A program made the position numbers and the translations under genes. Of a DNA stretch of 64,000 nt, positions 54,211 to 62,092 are shown piece by piece. This stretch comes from JAABSX01 sp964480455. GTDB lineage: Bacteria > Bacteroidota > Bacteroidia > Cytophagales > Microscillaceae. Positions within the stretch are counted from its first letter, which is position 1. The number at the start of each line of letters is the position of its first letter. Under the pieces are notes generated by a model. The model searched no databases, was not told the DNA's origin, and worked only from the letters and a program-made list of their open reading frames with translations. Location of the stretch: the NCBI GenBank assembly GCA_964480455.1, contig CAYZQI010000001.1:1-64000 (forward strand), written 5' to 3'.

Positions 54211-55356
54211 TTAAAAGTCTAGTTTGATTTTATCTGAGGCTTCACGTTTGAGTTTATCCACCACCTTGGTATAAATCTGCGTTGTCTTTAAGTCCCTATG
54301 TCCGAGCATTTTGGACACGGTGTAAATATCTGTTCCCTTCTCAATTTGGAGTGTGGCAAATGTATGTCTAAAACAGTGAAAAGTTATTTTCTTGGTAATC
54401 CCTGCTTGTTGTATCCATTCTTTGAGGTGTTTGTTCTTATAGGCAGAATAGATAAGTCCTTCAAACACTTTATCATTTGCTTGTCTGGGTTCGCCCAGTA
54501 GTGCGTATGCTTGTTCATTGATGGGCATTACCTCTACTCCCTGTGTCTTTTTCTGCTTAAAGTGTATTGAGTAGCCTTCATTGGCACTATATCTTACTTC
54601 TCCCCAAGTCATTTTTTGAATATCTGAAAATCTAAGCCCTGTGAGTGCTGAAAATAAGGCTGCTTTTTTAAGAATTTCATCACGACAAGGAATTTTGATA
54701 AGTTTATTTAGTTCTTCAATGGTCAAAAACTCACGCCGTGTTTCTGCTTCTTTGATAGAAGCCACTTTTGCGTTGAGGTCTGTCTGAAGTATGCCATCTT
54801 TATATGCTTGCTTCAAGGCAGCCTTCACTTTATTAAAATAGGAAAGGGCTGAGTTTTGTGCAAGTGAACTTTTTTTGTCTTTATGACTGACAGCATTTAG
54901 TAGTAAATACTCCTTTAATTGAAGTAGTTTTTCTTCTGAAAGGTCTGCAAACCTTAAATCCCCTCCTGTGAATTTCTCGAGATGCTTTAAAGCTGATACC
55001 CAGTTGTCGTAGTTAGAAGATTTACGTTTACCAGCCAACTCCCGAAAATAAGCTACAAAGCAACGCTCTCCTCGTTGTTTGATTTTGATATATTCCTGCT
55101 CCAAAGCCGAATATATTTCGGCTTTATTGAGTTCATTTTCTCTTTCTTGCCTGATTCTATTGGCTATACTGAGCTGTTTCTTATTGTGTTCTTTTTCTGA
55201 GGTGGACTTTGGTTTTTCGTAGATATGTATTTTCAAAAACTCCCTCCGTGTGAGTTCCTCACTACCTTTCTTTTGTATTGGAGGGTAAAAGTCCAAGTAT
55301 AGACTTTTACGTCCCTTATTGATACTTTTCTCTCTTAGTGTTACTTTTATTTCCAT
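54211..55356 (-). CDS. int: Tyrosine recombinase (integrase)
   Basis: A 381-residue site-specific recombinase. Residues 1-100 resemble the arm-binding N-terminal domain of Bacteroidota integrases (VTLREKSINKGRKSLYLDF), residues 105-200 are the SAM-like core-binding domain, and the catalytic domain shows the first arginine in ALTGLRFSDIQKM, then FHCFRHTFATLQIEKG (H-x-x-R) and MLGHRDLKTTQIYTKVV with the nucleophilic tyrosine. It should integrate and excise the island at the 64-bp repeats. It is intact. It lies 1.9 kb from attR, between the RteC-like gene and the membrane protein gene. Confidence 0.92.
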   Translation of the reverse strand: MEIKVTLREKSINKGRKSLYLDFYPPIQKKGSEELTRREFLKIHIYEKPKSTSEKEHNKKQLSIANRIRQERENELNKAEIYSALEQEYIKIKQRGERCFVAYFRELAGKRKSSNYDNWVSALKHLEKFTGGDLRFADLSEEKLLQLKEYLLLNAVSHKDKKSSLAQNSALSYFNKVKAALKQAYKDGILQTDLNAKVASIKEAETRREFLTIEELNKLIKIPCRDEILKKAALFSALTGLRFSDIQKMTWGEVRYSANEGYSIHFKQKKTQGVEVMPINEQAYALLGEPRQANDKVFEGLIYSAYKNKHLKEWIQQAGITKKITFHCFRHTFATLQIEKGTDIYTVSKMLGHRDLKTTQIYTKVVDKLKREASDKIKLDF

Positions 55357-55377
55357 ATTCTCAAGATGTTAATCAAA

Positions 55378-56640
55378 TTAAAGATTGTTCAGTACTCTAT
55401 TTATGTTTTGCAGTGTTGTCTTGGAGATGCGTTTTTTGACTTGTGTGTTGGTGCGTAGGTCTGTTACAATGTATTCTTTTTTGAGAATCTGTCCATAACT
55501 TTTGCCAGCCTGCAAATCATCAACAACATTTGCATAGGCTTCCAAAAATAGCCTATCCTTCAAATTTATCTTGGTATCTATGGTTGATTCACTCTCAGTA
55601 TTGATAGGAATATCAATACTCGTATCAATACTAGGCTTTTGAGGGGTTTTAGTTGCTTTTTGTTCATCTGTATTGATAGTGTTATTATTCCTCTGAAAAC
55701 CAATTGTAAATGATTTTTGCCCAAGATGTTGGGGTATTGGTTCACCTAGTCCAGTAGTAGTGAGAAAATTTCCAACCATTTGAGCAAAAGTATCACCACT
55801 AATCAGTAGGTCGTTTTGTCCAGCTTTCAGTGTTTCGGCTTGCTTTGCTGTTTGGTAATCATAAAAAATGATAAACCAATTGGCAATCAATATACACAAT
55901 TCAATGAGCGCAATCACGCAAATAACCACCCATAGATTGAACCCTGCGGCATTGGCAGTTGTCTGAGTTTGCGCTTGATGTAATGCGGTTAGTTGCCCAA
56001 GTGCTTTGCTTTTTTCACTCTGTAACAAGGTAATTTGATTAGAATAATTTTTGATGGTAGTGGCATTGGCTTCATTGAACATATTGATTTTTCCTTGCCA
56101 ACTGACCGCAGCCCTAAATGCTGTTAAATCGTTCTTGACAGATTGAATCTGATTGTCAAAATACTTGACTAGACTATCTTTTTGGGTAGCTTGGATTTCA
56201 GATAAATTGAGAAGGCTTTTATCAAAATGCTGATGAATTTCTTTGATGCCATTCAGCGAAGTATAAGCACTTGCAAAAATGAGTGCTGAAGCGATAAGTA
56301 GTTCTACATAGCCCCTCAACCCAGCGTAAAAATCAGTAAAAGCGATATTGAGGAGATAGCTTTTTGAAAACTCAAGCAAACCAATGAGAGCTGCTGCAAA
56401 GATGTAGGCAAGGTAAACGTGAGGAACAATGTTTTGAAGCACTAGCCTCAAAAAAACTATGCCTGTACTGATACTGATGAGGGGCAAGAGTACTTGTAGC
56501 ACTCTTGCAGTAGTGTTTAGCCCTGCATACTTTTCAAAGAAAGGTTTAAATCGGAAGCGATTTTGAGCATTGGCTACTTTGGCTTGAGTATTTTTTTGCT
56601 CAATTAACTGAATAATTGGATTTTTTCTTAACTTTGCCAT
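55378..56640 (-). CDS. Coiled-coil membrane protein of the island
   Basis: A 420-residue protein of unknown function. Three membrane segments lie at about residues 45-66, 72-92 and 108-130; a helical, probably coiled-coil region of about 110 residues follows (LSEIQATQKDSLVKYFDNQI onward), and a fourth membrane segment is near 240-262. The C-terminal 150 residues are polar, with a threonine- and isoleucine-rich repeat-like stretch (residues 335-375). It is co-oriented with the integrase gene, 21 bases upstream of it. Such a layout suggests an envelope-sensing, exclusion or phage-interference role, but nothing decides. Confidence 0.6.
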   Translation of the reverse strand: MAKLRKNPIIQLIEQKNTQAKVANAQNRFRFKPFFEKYAGLNTTARVLQVLLPLISISTGIVFLRLVLQNIVPHVYLAYIFAAALIGLLEFSKSYLLNIAFTDFYAGLRGYVELLIASALIFASAYTSLNGIKEIHQHFDKSLLNLSEIQATQKDSLVKYFDNQIQSVKNDLTAFRAAVSWQGKINMFNEANATTIKNYSNQITLLQSEKSKALGQLTALHQAQTQTTANAAGFNLWVVICVIALIELCILIANWFIIFYDYQTAKQAETLKAGQNDLLISGDTFAQMVGNFLTTTGLGEPIPQHLGQKSFTIGFQRNNNTINTDEQKATKTPQKPSIDTSIDIPINTESESTIDTKINLKDRLFLEAYANVVDDLQAGKSYGQILKKEYIVTDLRTNTQVKKRISKTTLQNINRVLNNL

Positions 56641-56724
56641 TGATTTTGAAATTTTAATTTTAAAGTTGTTGCTCTACCTTGATAGTTTGGTCGCTAAGGA
56701 AGGTAGAGCTTTTTTTGTGAATCA

Positions 56725-57090
56725 TTATTTTTCAAATAGTTTATCTATGTCCGTTCGCTTGATGATGACCCTACTGCCAATCTTAGCAGCATTGAGTTTG
56801 CCTTCTTTTATCATTCTCCAAATGGTAGTTCTGTGAACAGATAAAAGCGTAGATACTTCACTCATAGTCAAAAACTCTTTTTCTGCCAGTGCTTTCAGTT
56901 CATCTATGTCTATCCCTTTTTGTTTGACTTCTGTTTCATTATTTGATTTTTCTATCTTCTCCTCTCTTATCCGTTCTTTGTATGCCCTCTTGCTGCAAGT
57001 GTCTGAGCAGTACTTTGTTACCGTAGTTCTTGCCTCAAATTCCTGACTGCAATATTCACATATCTTTTGCACCCTTATATTGCTGCTCAT
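56725..57090 (-). CDS. Zinc-ribbon plus HTH excisionase-like protein
   Basis: A 121-residue protein. Residues 8-36 are a four-cysteine ribbon (ICEYCSQEFEAR ... KYCSDTCSKRAY). A charged linker precedes an HTH_17/excisionase winged helix at about 68-118 (FLTMSEVSTLLSVHRTTIWR, then LNAAKIGSRVIIKRTDIDKL). It is the first gene of the minus-strand integration operon and the closest island gene to attR, the usual position for an excisionase. A second gene with the same type of ribbon lies at the opposite end of the island. Confidence 0.8.
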   Translation of the reverse strand: MSSNIRVQKICEYCSQEFEARTTVTKYCSDTCSKRAYKERIREEKIEKSNNETEVKQKGIDIDELKALAEKEFLTMSEVSTLLSVHRTTIWRMIKEGKLNAAKIGSRVIIKRTDIDKLFEK

Positions 57091-57169
57091 TATGAGATGT
57101 ATTTAAAAGTTATTTTATGTTGCAATAATAAGCATTGAAAAGTTATAAAAAAACTATTTTTCAAAAAAA

Positions 57170-57218
57170 GATACAAAAAAGGTACAAATTTATGATAAAT
57201 ATCGCCAAAGATACAAAC
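57170..57218. promoter_or_regulatory. Candidate integrase arm-type sites, right end
   Basis: GATACAAA at 57,170, GGTACAAA at 57,181 and GATACAAA at 57,210 lie inside the right end of the island. The first two are 11 bases apart, as are the pair at the left end. Partner sites of an integrase or excisionase are the simplest explanation; this is inferred. Confidence 0.4.
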
Positions 57219-57240
57219 TCTATCTGAAAGTGTAAAATAA

Positions 57241-57266
57241 AAAAAGCCCTTTTAAAGGGCTTAAAG
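57241..57266 (-). terminator. Terminator at the right end of the island
   Basis: On the minus strand AAGCCCTTT pairs with AAAGGGCTT and is followed by seven T. It lies 40 bases after the mnmE stop and should end mnmE transcription; half of it is inside attR and the T-run inside the island. Confidence 0.65.
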
Positions 57267-57318
57267 CTAGTTTTGCTTGTAGATGTTTGTAATTGTTTTT
57301 AGTAGTTACTTTCCAATA
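57255..57318. repeat. Right attachment site of the island (attR), overlapping the mnmE 3' end
   Basis: This is the second copy of the 64-bp direct repeat, differing from attL at two positions. Its last 13 bases are the final codons and stop of mnmE (I-G-K-stop), so the gene's coding sequence is preserved after integration. Confidence 0.88.
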
Positions 57319-58688
57319 CAAAACTTACTAAAAATATGCTCTAATAAATCATCATGTGTAATTTCGCCTGTAATTTCGCCAAGGTGATAGTTGGCTTCAC
57401 GGATGTCGCTGGCGATGAGTTCTGTAGAAATGCCAAGCTCGAGACTTTCGTTTACCTGCTCAAGTGATTGTAGGGCATTTTTGAGGCTTTCGTAGTGGCG
57501 GAGGTTGCTTACTATCACATCAGAGATTTGCTGCTGTGCTACCGATTGGTAGAGGGCTTCGGTGAGTGTGTCTAGGCCTTGTTTTTCTTGGGCAGAAATG
57601 GCATATACTTTTAAATCAGTAGGAAAAAACAAATCATACCTGGCAAAAAGGTCTAGCTTGTTGGCTACTACTATCAGCTGGGCTTCGGGGTAACTGGTCT
57701 GAAAATTTTTTGCTTGTGCAATTACTTCTGCCTGCTGCTCGGTGTTAGCATCAAAAAGATAGAGAATAATCTGTGCAGTTTGCATTTTGGAAAGCGTGCG
57801 TGCTACACCCATCTGCTCTACGAGGTCGTCAGTTTCTCTCAGCCCTGCGGTATCAATGAATCTAAACCTAATGCCTTGAATGATTTTTTCATCTTCTATG
57901 CTATCGCGTGTGGTGCCAGGGATATTAGAAACGAGGGCTTTTTCTTCCTCGAGCAGGGCATTGAGCAGGGTAGATTTGCCTGCATTGGGCTTGCCTATGA
58001 TGGCTACGGGTACGCCATTTTTAATAGCATTGCCCAAGGCAAAAGAGTCAATCATTTGTTGGAGTGCTGTTTTGAGCAGCTGCACTTGTGCTTTGAGTTC
58101 GGTGCGGTCTGCAAACTCTACATCTTCTTCGCCAAAATCCAATTCTAACTCTAAGAGGGCAGCCAATCGGATAAAATTTTCCCTTAGTGCTTTGATTTTA
58201 TTGGAAAAGCCCCCACGCATCTGTTGCATAGCGATTTGATGAGCCGCCTTAGACTCAGAGGCTATCAAGTCGGCAATGGCTTCGGCTTGTGCCAAGTCCA
58301 TTTGTCCGTTCATGTAAGCGCGTTGCGTAAATTCGCCTGCTTGCGCTAGCCTTGCACCATTTTCTAAAAGGAGTTGTAAGACTTGTTGCAAGATGTAGCC
58401 TGAGCCATGACAAGAGATTTCTACGGTGTTTTCTTTGGTGAAAGAGCGAGGAGCTTTGAAAATGGTGAGTACTACTTCATCTATGACTTCTTTTTCTTTT
58501 CCTAAAATCATTCCAAAATGAACTGTATTGGCTTTGGCTTGAAGAATGTTTTTGCTGAAAATGCTTTGGCTGATTTCAATGGCTTTCTCACCTGAAAGGC
58601 GAATCAAGCCCAGTGCCCCTGTGCCAGGTGGAGTAGAGAGGGCTACTATGGTATCTTTTTGCTTCAGAAATGCGTCAGTATTTTGCAT
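57306..58688 (-). CDS. mnmE: tRNA uridine-5-carboxymethylaminomethyl(34) synthesis GTPase
   Basis: MnmE works with MnmG to modify the wobble uridine of several tRNAs. The ATG at 58,688 gives 460 residues, the usual length. The N-terminal tetrahydrofolate-binding domain (DTIVALSTPPGTGALGLIRL) is followed by helices and the embedded G domain: IIGKPNAGKSTLLNALL (G1), GTTRDS (G2), DTAGLRETDD (G3), NKLD (G4). The C-terminal catalytic motif FCIGK is intact. The 3' end is the integration target of the island, and the FCIGK end is unchanged. No mnmG lies nearby. Confidence 0.95.
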   Translation of the reverse strand: MQNTDAFLKQKDTIVALSTPPGTGALGLIRLSGEKAIEISQSIFSKNILQAKANTVHFGMILGKEKEVIDEVVLTIFKAPRSFTKENTVEISCHGSGYILQQVLQLLLENGARLAQAGEFTQRAYMNGQMDLAQAEAIADLIASESKAAHQIAMQQMRGGFSNKIKALRENFIRLAALLELELDFGEEDVEFADRTELKAQVQLLKTALQQMIDSFALGNAIKNGVPVAIIGKPNAGKSTLLNALLEEEKALVSNIPGTTRDSIEDEKIIQGIRFRFIDTAGLRETDDLVEQMGVARTLSKMQTAQIILYLFDANTEQQAEVIAQAKNFQTSYPEAQLIVVANKLDLFARYDLFFPTDLKVYAISAQEKQGLDTLTEALYQSVAQQQISDVIVSNLRHYESLKNALQSLEQVNESLELGISTELIASDIREANYHLGEITGEITHDDLLEHIFSKFCIGK

Positions 58689-58944
58689 ATAGCTTTTCAA
58701 AAAATTTGATTTTGATTTTTAATCTGTAAAAATAAGGTAATTCCAGCAAGATTAAAACGATTTGTGAGATTTTCAAGACAGATGCCGCATCAAATGGTCT
58801 GAAGCCCCTCAACAATTGAATTTAATATTGATGCCGATGTCGGATAAACTACTTTTAGATTTCTATTAACTTGATATTAACAGCTATAAAACTGAATATA
58901 TGAATATTCCCATAAAAAAAACGTATATTTATCAAACGATTGCA

Positions 58945-58975
58945 TTGAAAGATAGCTTATCTTAAAATATATTTG
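58945..58975 (+). promoter_or_regulatory. Promoter of the VWA protein gene
   Basis: TTG at 58,945-58,947, 20 bases, then TATATTTG at 58,968-58,975, a full match to the Bacteroidota consensus. The leader to the start codon would be about 137 bases and contains a terminator-like hairpin. The remaining bases between 58,700 and 58,944 show nothing I can name. Confidence 0.65.
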
Positions 58976-59001
58976 TTTTTTAAGTGGTTTTTAGATTTCA
59001 A

Positions 59002-59036
59002 AAAGTAGAGAGTAGATTACTTTCTACTTTTTTTAT
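59002..59036 (+). terminator. Terminator-like hairpin in the leader of the VWA protein gene
   Basis: AGTAGAGAG pairs with CTTTCTACT and a run of seven T follows. It lies about 25 bases after the predicted transcription start and 80 bases before the start codon, so it would act as an attenuator or end a very short RNA. Confidence 0.5.
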
Positions 59037-59118
59037 GGGCATTGGTTTAGACAATTTTGCCTCAAAACAGTTATCGAGGTATTGTAAAGAAAAGCCTAAA
59101 AATACCTTATAAAATCTA

Positions 59119-60765
59119 ATGCAACTAGAAAACGAATTTGAACAATTTATCCAGTTTGGAAACATCTTTGACCGCCCCACACGAGAATACATTGTAAAAT
59201 ATATCCATCAAAAATTTCACCCTAGTCCACAAAAACTACTTGCCCTTGAGCGAGAAAGCCCTGAGTTTGAATACTTGCAAGCTGCCCTGGATAAAATTTT
59301 TGCCAATGAACAAGTAGTAGAAGCCTCACGCCAAAACGACAACCTAAAGCGTGAGATTATGAAAGATACCCTCAAATGGATGCGGCAAGCCTTAGAAAAA
59401 ACCAAAGCCGAAAACCCCTACGAAGAAGAACAAAAAGAACTAGAGCGTTGGCATACACGTCCTACTTTTATGTGGGTGCGGCATTGGTACAAACTCACCA
59501 ACTACCTCAGAGATATTTATACACCTGATGAAATAGATACACGCTTCTACGAGCAAAAATTTGAGCAACTCACCCAACCCATAGATGCCTTTACGCTTGA
59601 GCGCGACCCCAAAAACGGTACTATAAAATATGAAACCGAGCTTAAGCGATTGGATATTCTGATAGAAGATTTGCTCAACCATTGGCAATCACTGCTCACT
59701 GCCAAAAGGCTTGCTTACGAACTAGAAAACATTGATAATCAGCGTGAAAGATTTTGTGAATTGCTCTATGCCAAGGTAGAAGAATTTATTAAACTACTCA
59801 ACATCATCACCCCTTTTCAGGCAGAGGTGGGGAGGTACTGGGATATGTCGCGCGGGCTTTGGCAAGAGGCAAGTTTTAATATATTACAGAAATATGCCGA
59901 AATCCTGCAAAGAGAAGAGGCAATCCAACAACTTGCTGACCTACTGGGCAGGCTACGCGAAGCCGAAACCGAACTTGAAGAGGAGACCTATGCCGAGGTC
60001 ATCACCAAAAAAACTTGGATAGATGACCCTACCCTCAAATCAGAAATTGGAGGTATTCACGAAAGTAATCACCTGCCCAAAGTGCTGCCCTCAGAGGTTA
60101 GCCTTTTGGGTTATCCCGAAACAGAGTCTGTGTTTTATAAAAAACTGGCTGACCACAGCCTTCTTACCTTTAGAGAGCAAGGGCGAAGCCTTGTTACGAG
60201 CAATAAAGTAAATTACTACACACAGCAAAGAGAAAGACGAAAAGAAAAAGGTCCTTTTATCATTTGTGTAGATACAAGCGGTTCTATGGAAGGCTTACCC
60301 GAGCAGATTGCCAAGATACTTTGCTTTGCTATCTTAAAAATGGCTTCGCGCGAGCAGCGTAAGTGCTTTCTTATCTCCTTTTCGGTGGGTATCAAAACCA
60401 TTAATTTGCTTGACCTTGCCAACTCTATGGACGAGGTAGTTAAATTTTTGTCAATGTCTTTTCACGGTGGCACTGATGTAACGCCTGCCATGATGGCCAC
60501 TATCAATATGCTAGAAACCAACGACTATAAAGATGCTGATGTACTGATGGTATCTGATTTTGTGATGTTTGAGATAAGAGACGAAGTAGTAAAGAAAATG
60601 CGCCGACAGCAAGAAAAAGATACCAAGTTTCATAGCCTTACCATCTCTAAGCAAGCAAATCCTGAGATTGTACATAAGTTTGACAACAACTGGATTTATA
60701 ATCCCGAAGAAAGAGGCATTGTCAAACAGATTGCCCAAGACCTGAGGCAACTGGCGATTGCATAA
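59119..60765 (+). CDS. VWA domain protein, ViaA/CoxE-like
   Basis: A 548-residue protein. The N-terminal 340 residues are helical (with charged coiled-coil segments such as EEQKELERWHTRPTFMWVRHW); the C-terminal 200 residues are a von Willebrand A domain with a complete MIDAS: ICVDTSGSMEG, the threonine in FHGGTDVTPAM, and LMVSDFVMFE. ViaA-type proteins work with a MoxR-family AAA+ ATPase (RavA) on membrane or respiratory-complex targets. No such ATPase gene is adjacent here, so the partner must be elsewhere. It is read from its own promoter and followed by a repeat-rich gap. Confidence 0.8.
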   Translation: MQLENEFEQFIQFGNIFDRPTREYIVKYIHQKFHPSPQKLLALERESPEFEYLQAALDKIFANEQVVEASRQNDNLKREIMKDTLKWMRQALEKTKAENPYEEEQKELERWHTRPTFMWVRHWYKLTNYLRDIYTPDEIDTRFYEQKFEQLTQPIDAFTLERDPKNGTIKYETELKRLDILIEDLLNHWQSLLTAKRLAYELENIDNQRERFCELLYAKVEEFIKLLNIITPFQAEVGRYWDMSRGLWQEASFNILQKYAEILQREEAIQQLADLLGRLREAETELEEETYAEVITKKTWIDDPTLKSEIGGIHESNHLPKVLPSEVSLLGYPETESVFYKKLADHSLLTFREQGRSLVTSNKVNYYTQQRERRKEKGPFIICVDTSGSMEGLPEQIAKILCFAILKMASREQRKCFLISFSVGIKTINLLDLANSMDEVVKFLSMSFHGGTDVTPAMMATINMLETNDYKDADVLMVSDFVMFEIRDEVVKKMRRQQEKDTKFHSLTISKQANPEIVHKFDNNWIYNPEERGIVKQIAQDLRQLAIA

Positions 60766-60943
60766 GGGTTTTGGGGGTTTGCTTTAGTAAAATGCAAAAA
60801 ATAATTTTGACACTTTTACTTGTTAAGTCTTTGATAATGAAAATATTAAAAATCATATTTCACAACTCATATTTTACACTTTCCTTAGCTTGTATAAAAA
60901 GTCAAATAGTACCAAATATTATCTTGATTTAGAAGTACTTTGT

Positions 60944-60987
60944 CCACTCCATAGCCCATAGGTTGCAACCTATGGGCTATGGAGTGG
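60944..60987. repeat. Perfect 44-bp palindrome
   Basis: The half-site CCACTCCATAGCCCATAGGT continues to the centre TTGCAA and is mirrored without a mismatch. It lies in the 538-base gap between the VWA and SGNH genes. It could be a long hairpin repeat or a bidirectional terminator; no T-run follows on either side. Confidence 0.8.
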
Positions 60988-61016
60988 GAATTAAACACGT
61001 TCCAGCACATTATTTT

Positions 61017-61136
61017 GGTTCTATGACAATTTTTGTAGGAAAAGCATTGTAAAACAGACTTTATTCTGTTTGAGTGGCTAGGACGGCAGGCTGAAACCCG
61101 CTGCTACAGACTTATGACAAAATTGTCAAACAATCA
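61017..61136. repeat. Dispersed repeat, copy 5
   Basis: It begins GGTTCTATGACAATTTTTGTA and ends ACAAAATTGTCAAACAATC; the inner region has diverged (GGACGGCAGGCTGAAACCCG) but keeps GCTGCTACAGA. It is the most divergent of the five copies. Confidence 0.6.
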
Positions 61137-61242
61137 TTTTTTTTGAGATACTTTTACATAAATCCAATACTTTTACCTCGACTTGTGCGACACGAGTCAA
61201 TACCAAATCAAAAATAAAATTGCGCTAATCTGCGACAGAATA

Positions 61243-61274
61243 TTGCTTTAGCAAAAACAAAATTCTTACCTTTG
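61243..61274 (+). promoter_or_regulatory. Promoter of the SGNH-MBOAT operon
   Basis: TTG at 61,243-61,245, 21 bases, then TACCTTTG at 61,267-61,274. The start codon of the first gene is 29 bases downstream. Both boxes fit the Bacteroidota consensus. Confidence 0.6.
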
Positions 61275-61303
61275 CTCCAAGAACAGAGATATTACCTTAG
61301 AAT

Positions 61304-62074
61304 ATGCAAGATAATCATACACTCGCACGCTGGATTGTACTAGGATTTGCTGTATTAACTGCCTTATTGGTTTTTTCACTTTGGAACACTACCTCTGAAG
61401 ATACCCCTCGCCCTCAGAGCCTTGAAGAAATGGAAAGCTACCTAGCAAAGCAAAAAGACTCTCTGGCGGCTGAAATGCTTACTACCACCTTAGACTCGAG
61501 TCAGTTCATCAACCAAAAACCCCAACATATTCTTTTTATTGGTGATTCTATGGCACAGGGTTTGGAAATTCCTTTGAAGAAATATGCAGATTTCAACCAA
61601 CATCAACTCACTACCCTTGCTAAGCAAAGTGCCACGATTATCTCTTGGGTGGGTTCAGACAGCACGGGGCGTTTGCGAAAAGCCATTGAAGAGGTAAAGC
61701 CTAGCTATATAATGATTTGCTTGGGGGCAAATGAACTCATGACCACGGGCCTAGAAGCATACCAAAAATACTTAGAAAACATACTCAAACAAGTAGGCAA
61801 TACAAAAATCATTTGGATAGGCCCTCCCAATTGGAAAAAAGACAATGGACTTACTGACCTCATAGCCAATACACTCGGCAAAGGGCGGTATTTCTCCTCC
61901 AAAGACCTCAGCCTCCCTCGTGCAGGCGACAGGATTCACCCTACCTACCAAGGTTATTTTGCGTGGGCAGATACCCTTGCGATGTGGATTGAGCAAGAAA
62001 GCGACCACAAAATACGCTTTGCCAAGCCCACAATGCCCAAGGCAGATACGCTTGCTATTAGCCCTCAAAACTAA
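61304..62074 (+). CDS. SGNH/GDSL-family hydrolase, membrane-anchored
   Basis: A 256-residue protein with one N-terminal membrane anchor (WIVLGFAVLTALLVFSLW) and an extracytoplasmic SGNH hydrolase domain: ILFIGDSMAQGLEI (block I serine), WVGSDSTGRL, MICLGANELMT (block III asparagine), and the catalytic pair near AGDRIHPTYQGYFAWAD. The family includes acetyl esterases and the PatB/AlgX-type O-acetyltransferases. The MBOAT gene starts 18 bases downstream, and such pairs transfer acetyl groups from the cytoplasm to cell-wall or exopolysaccharide sugars. The polymer modified is not shown by the context. Confidence 0.8.
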   Translation: MQDNHTLARWIVLGFAVLTALLVFSLWNTTSEDTPRPQSLEEMESYLAKQKDSLAAEMLTTTLDSSQFINQKPQHILFIGDSMAQGLEIPLKKYADFNQHQLTTLAKQSATIISWVGSDSTGRLRKAIEEVKPSYIMICLGANELMTTGLEAYQKYLENILKQVGNTKIIWIGPPNWKKDNGLTDLIANTLGKGRYFSSKDLSLPRAGDRIHPTYQGYFAWADTLAMWIEQESDHKIRFAKPTMPKADTLAISPQN

Positions 62075-62092
62075 TTTTTTTTGAAATTATAC

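Larger units (their letters stand above)
36901..57318. mobile_element. 20.4-kb integrative island in the 3' end of mnmE
   Basis: The island is bounded by 64-bp direct repeats, the right one overlapping the last 13 bases of mnmE. The integrase lies within 2 kb of the mnmE side. From right to left it carries a zinc-ribbon HTH protein, a coiled-coil membrane protein, tyrosine recombinase, RteC-like protein, excisionase, Toprim-VapE primase/helicase, a repeat array, then plus-strand cargo (PIN-like nuclease, PLD-SNF2 helicase, DarG, DarT, methyltransferase, a 385-residue unknown) and a second zinc-ribbon protein. There is no visible relaxase, coupling protein or conjugation gene. An excised circle with one att copy would be 20,354 bp. 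The layout resembles non-conjugative elements of Bacteroidota that use their own primase and rely on a helper for transfer. mnmE (trmE) 3' ends are also used by the Salmonella genomic island 1 family. Confidence 0.85.

Noticed and set aside
36901..57318. A prophage
   Set aside because: No capsid, terminase, portal, tail or lysis genes are visible; only integration, replication and cargo genes are present.
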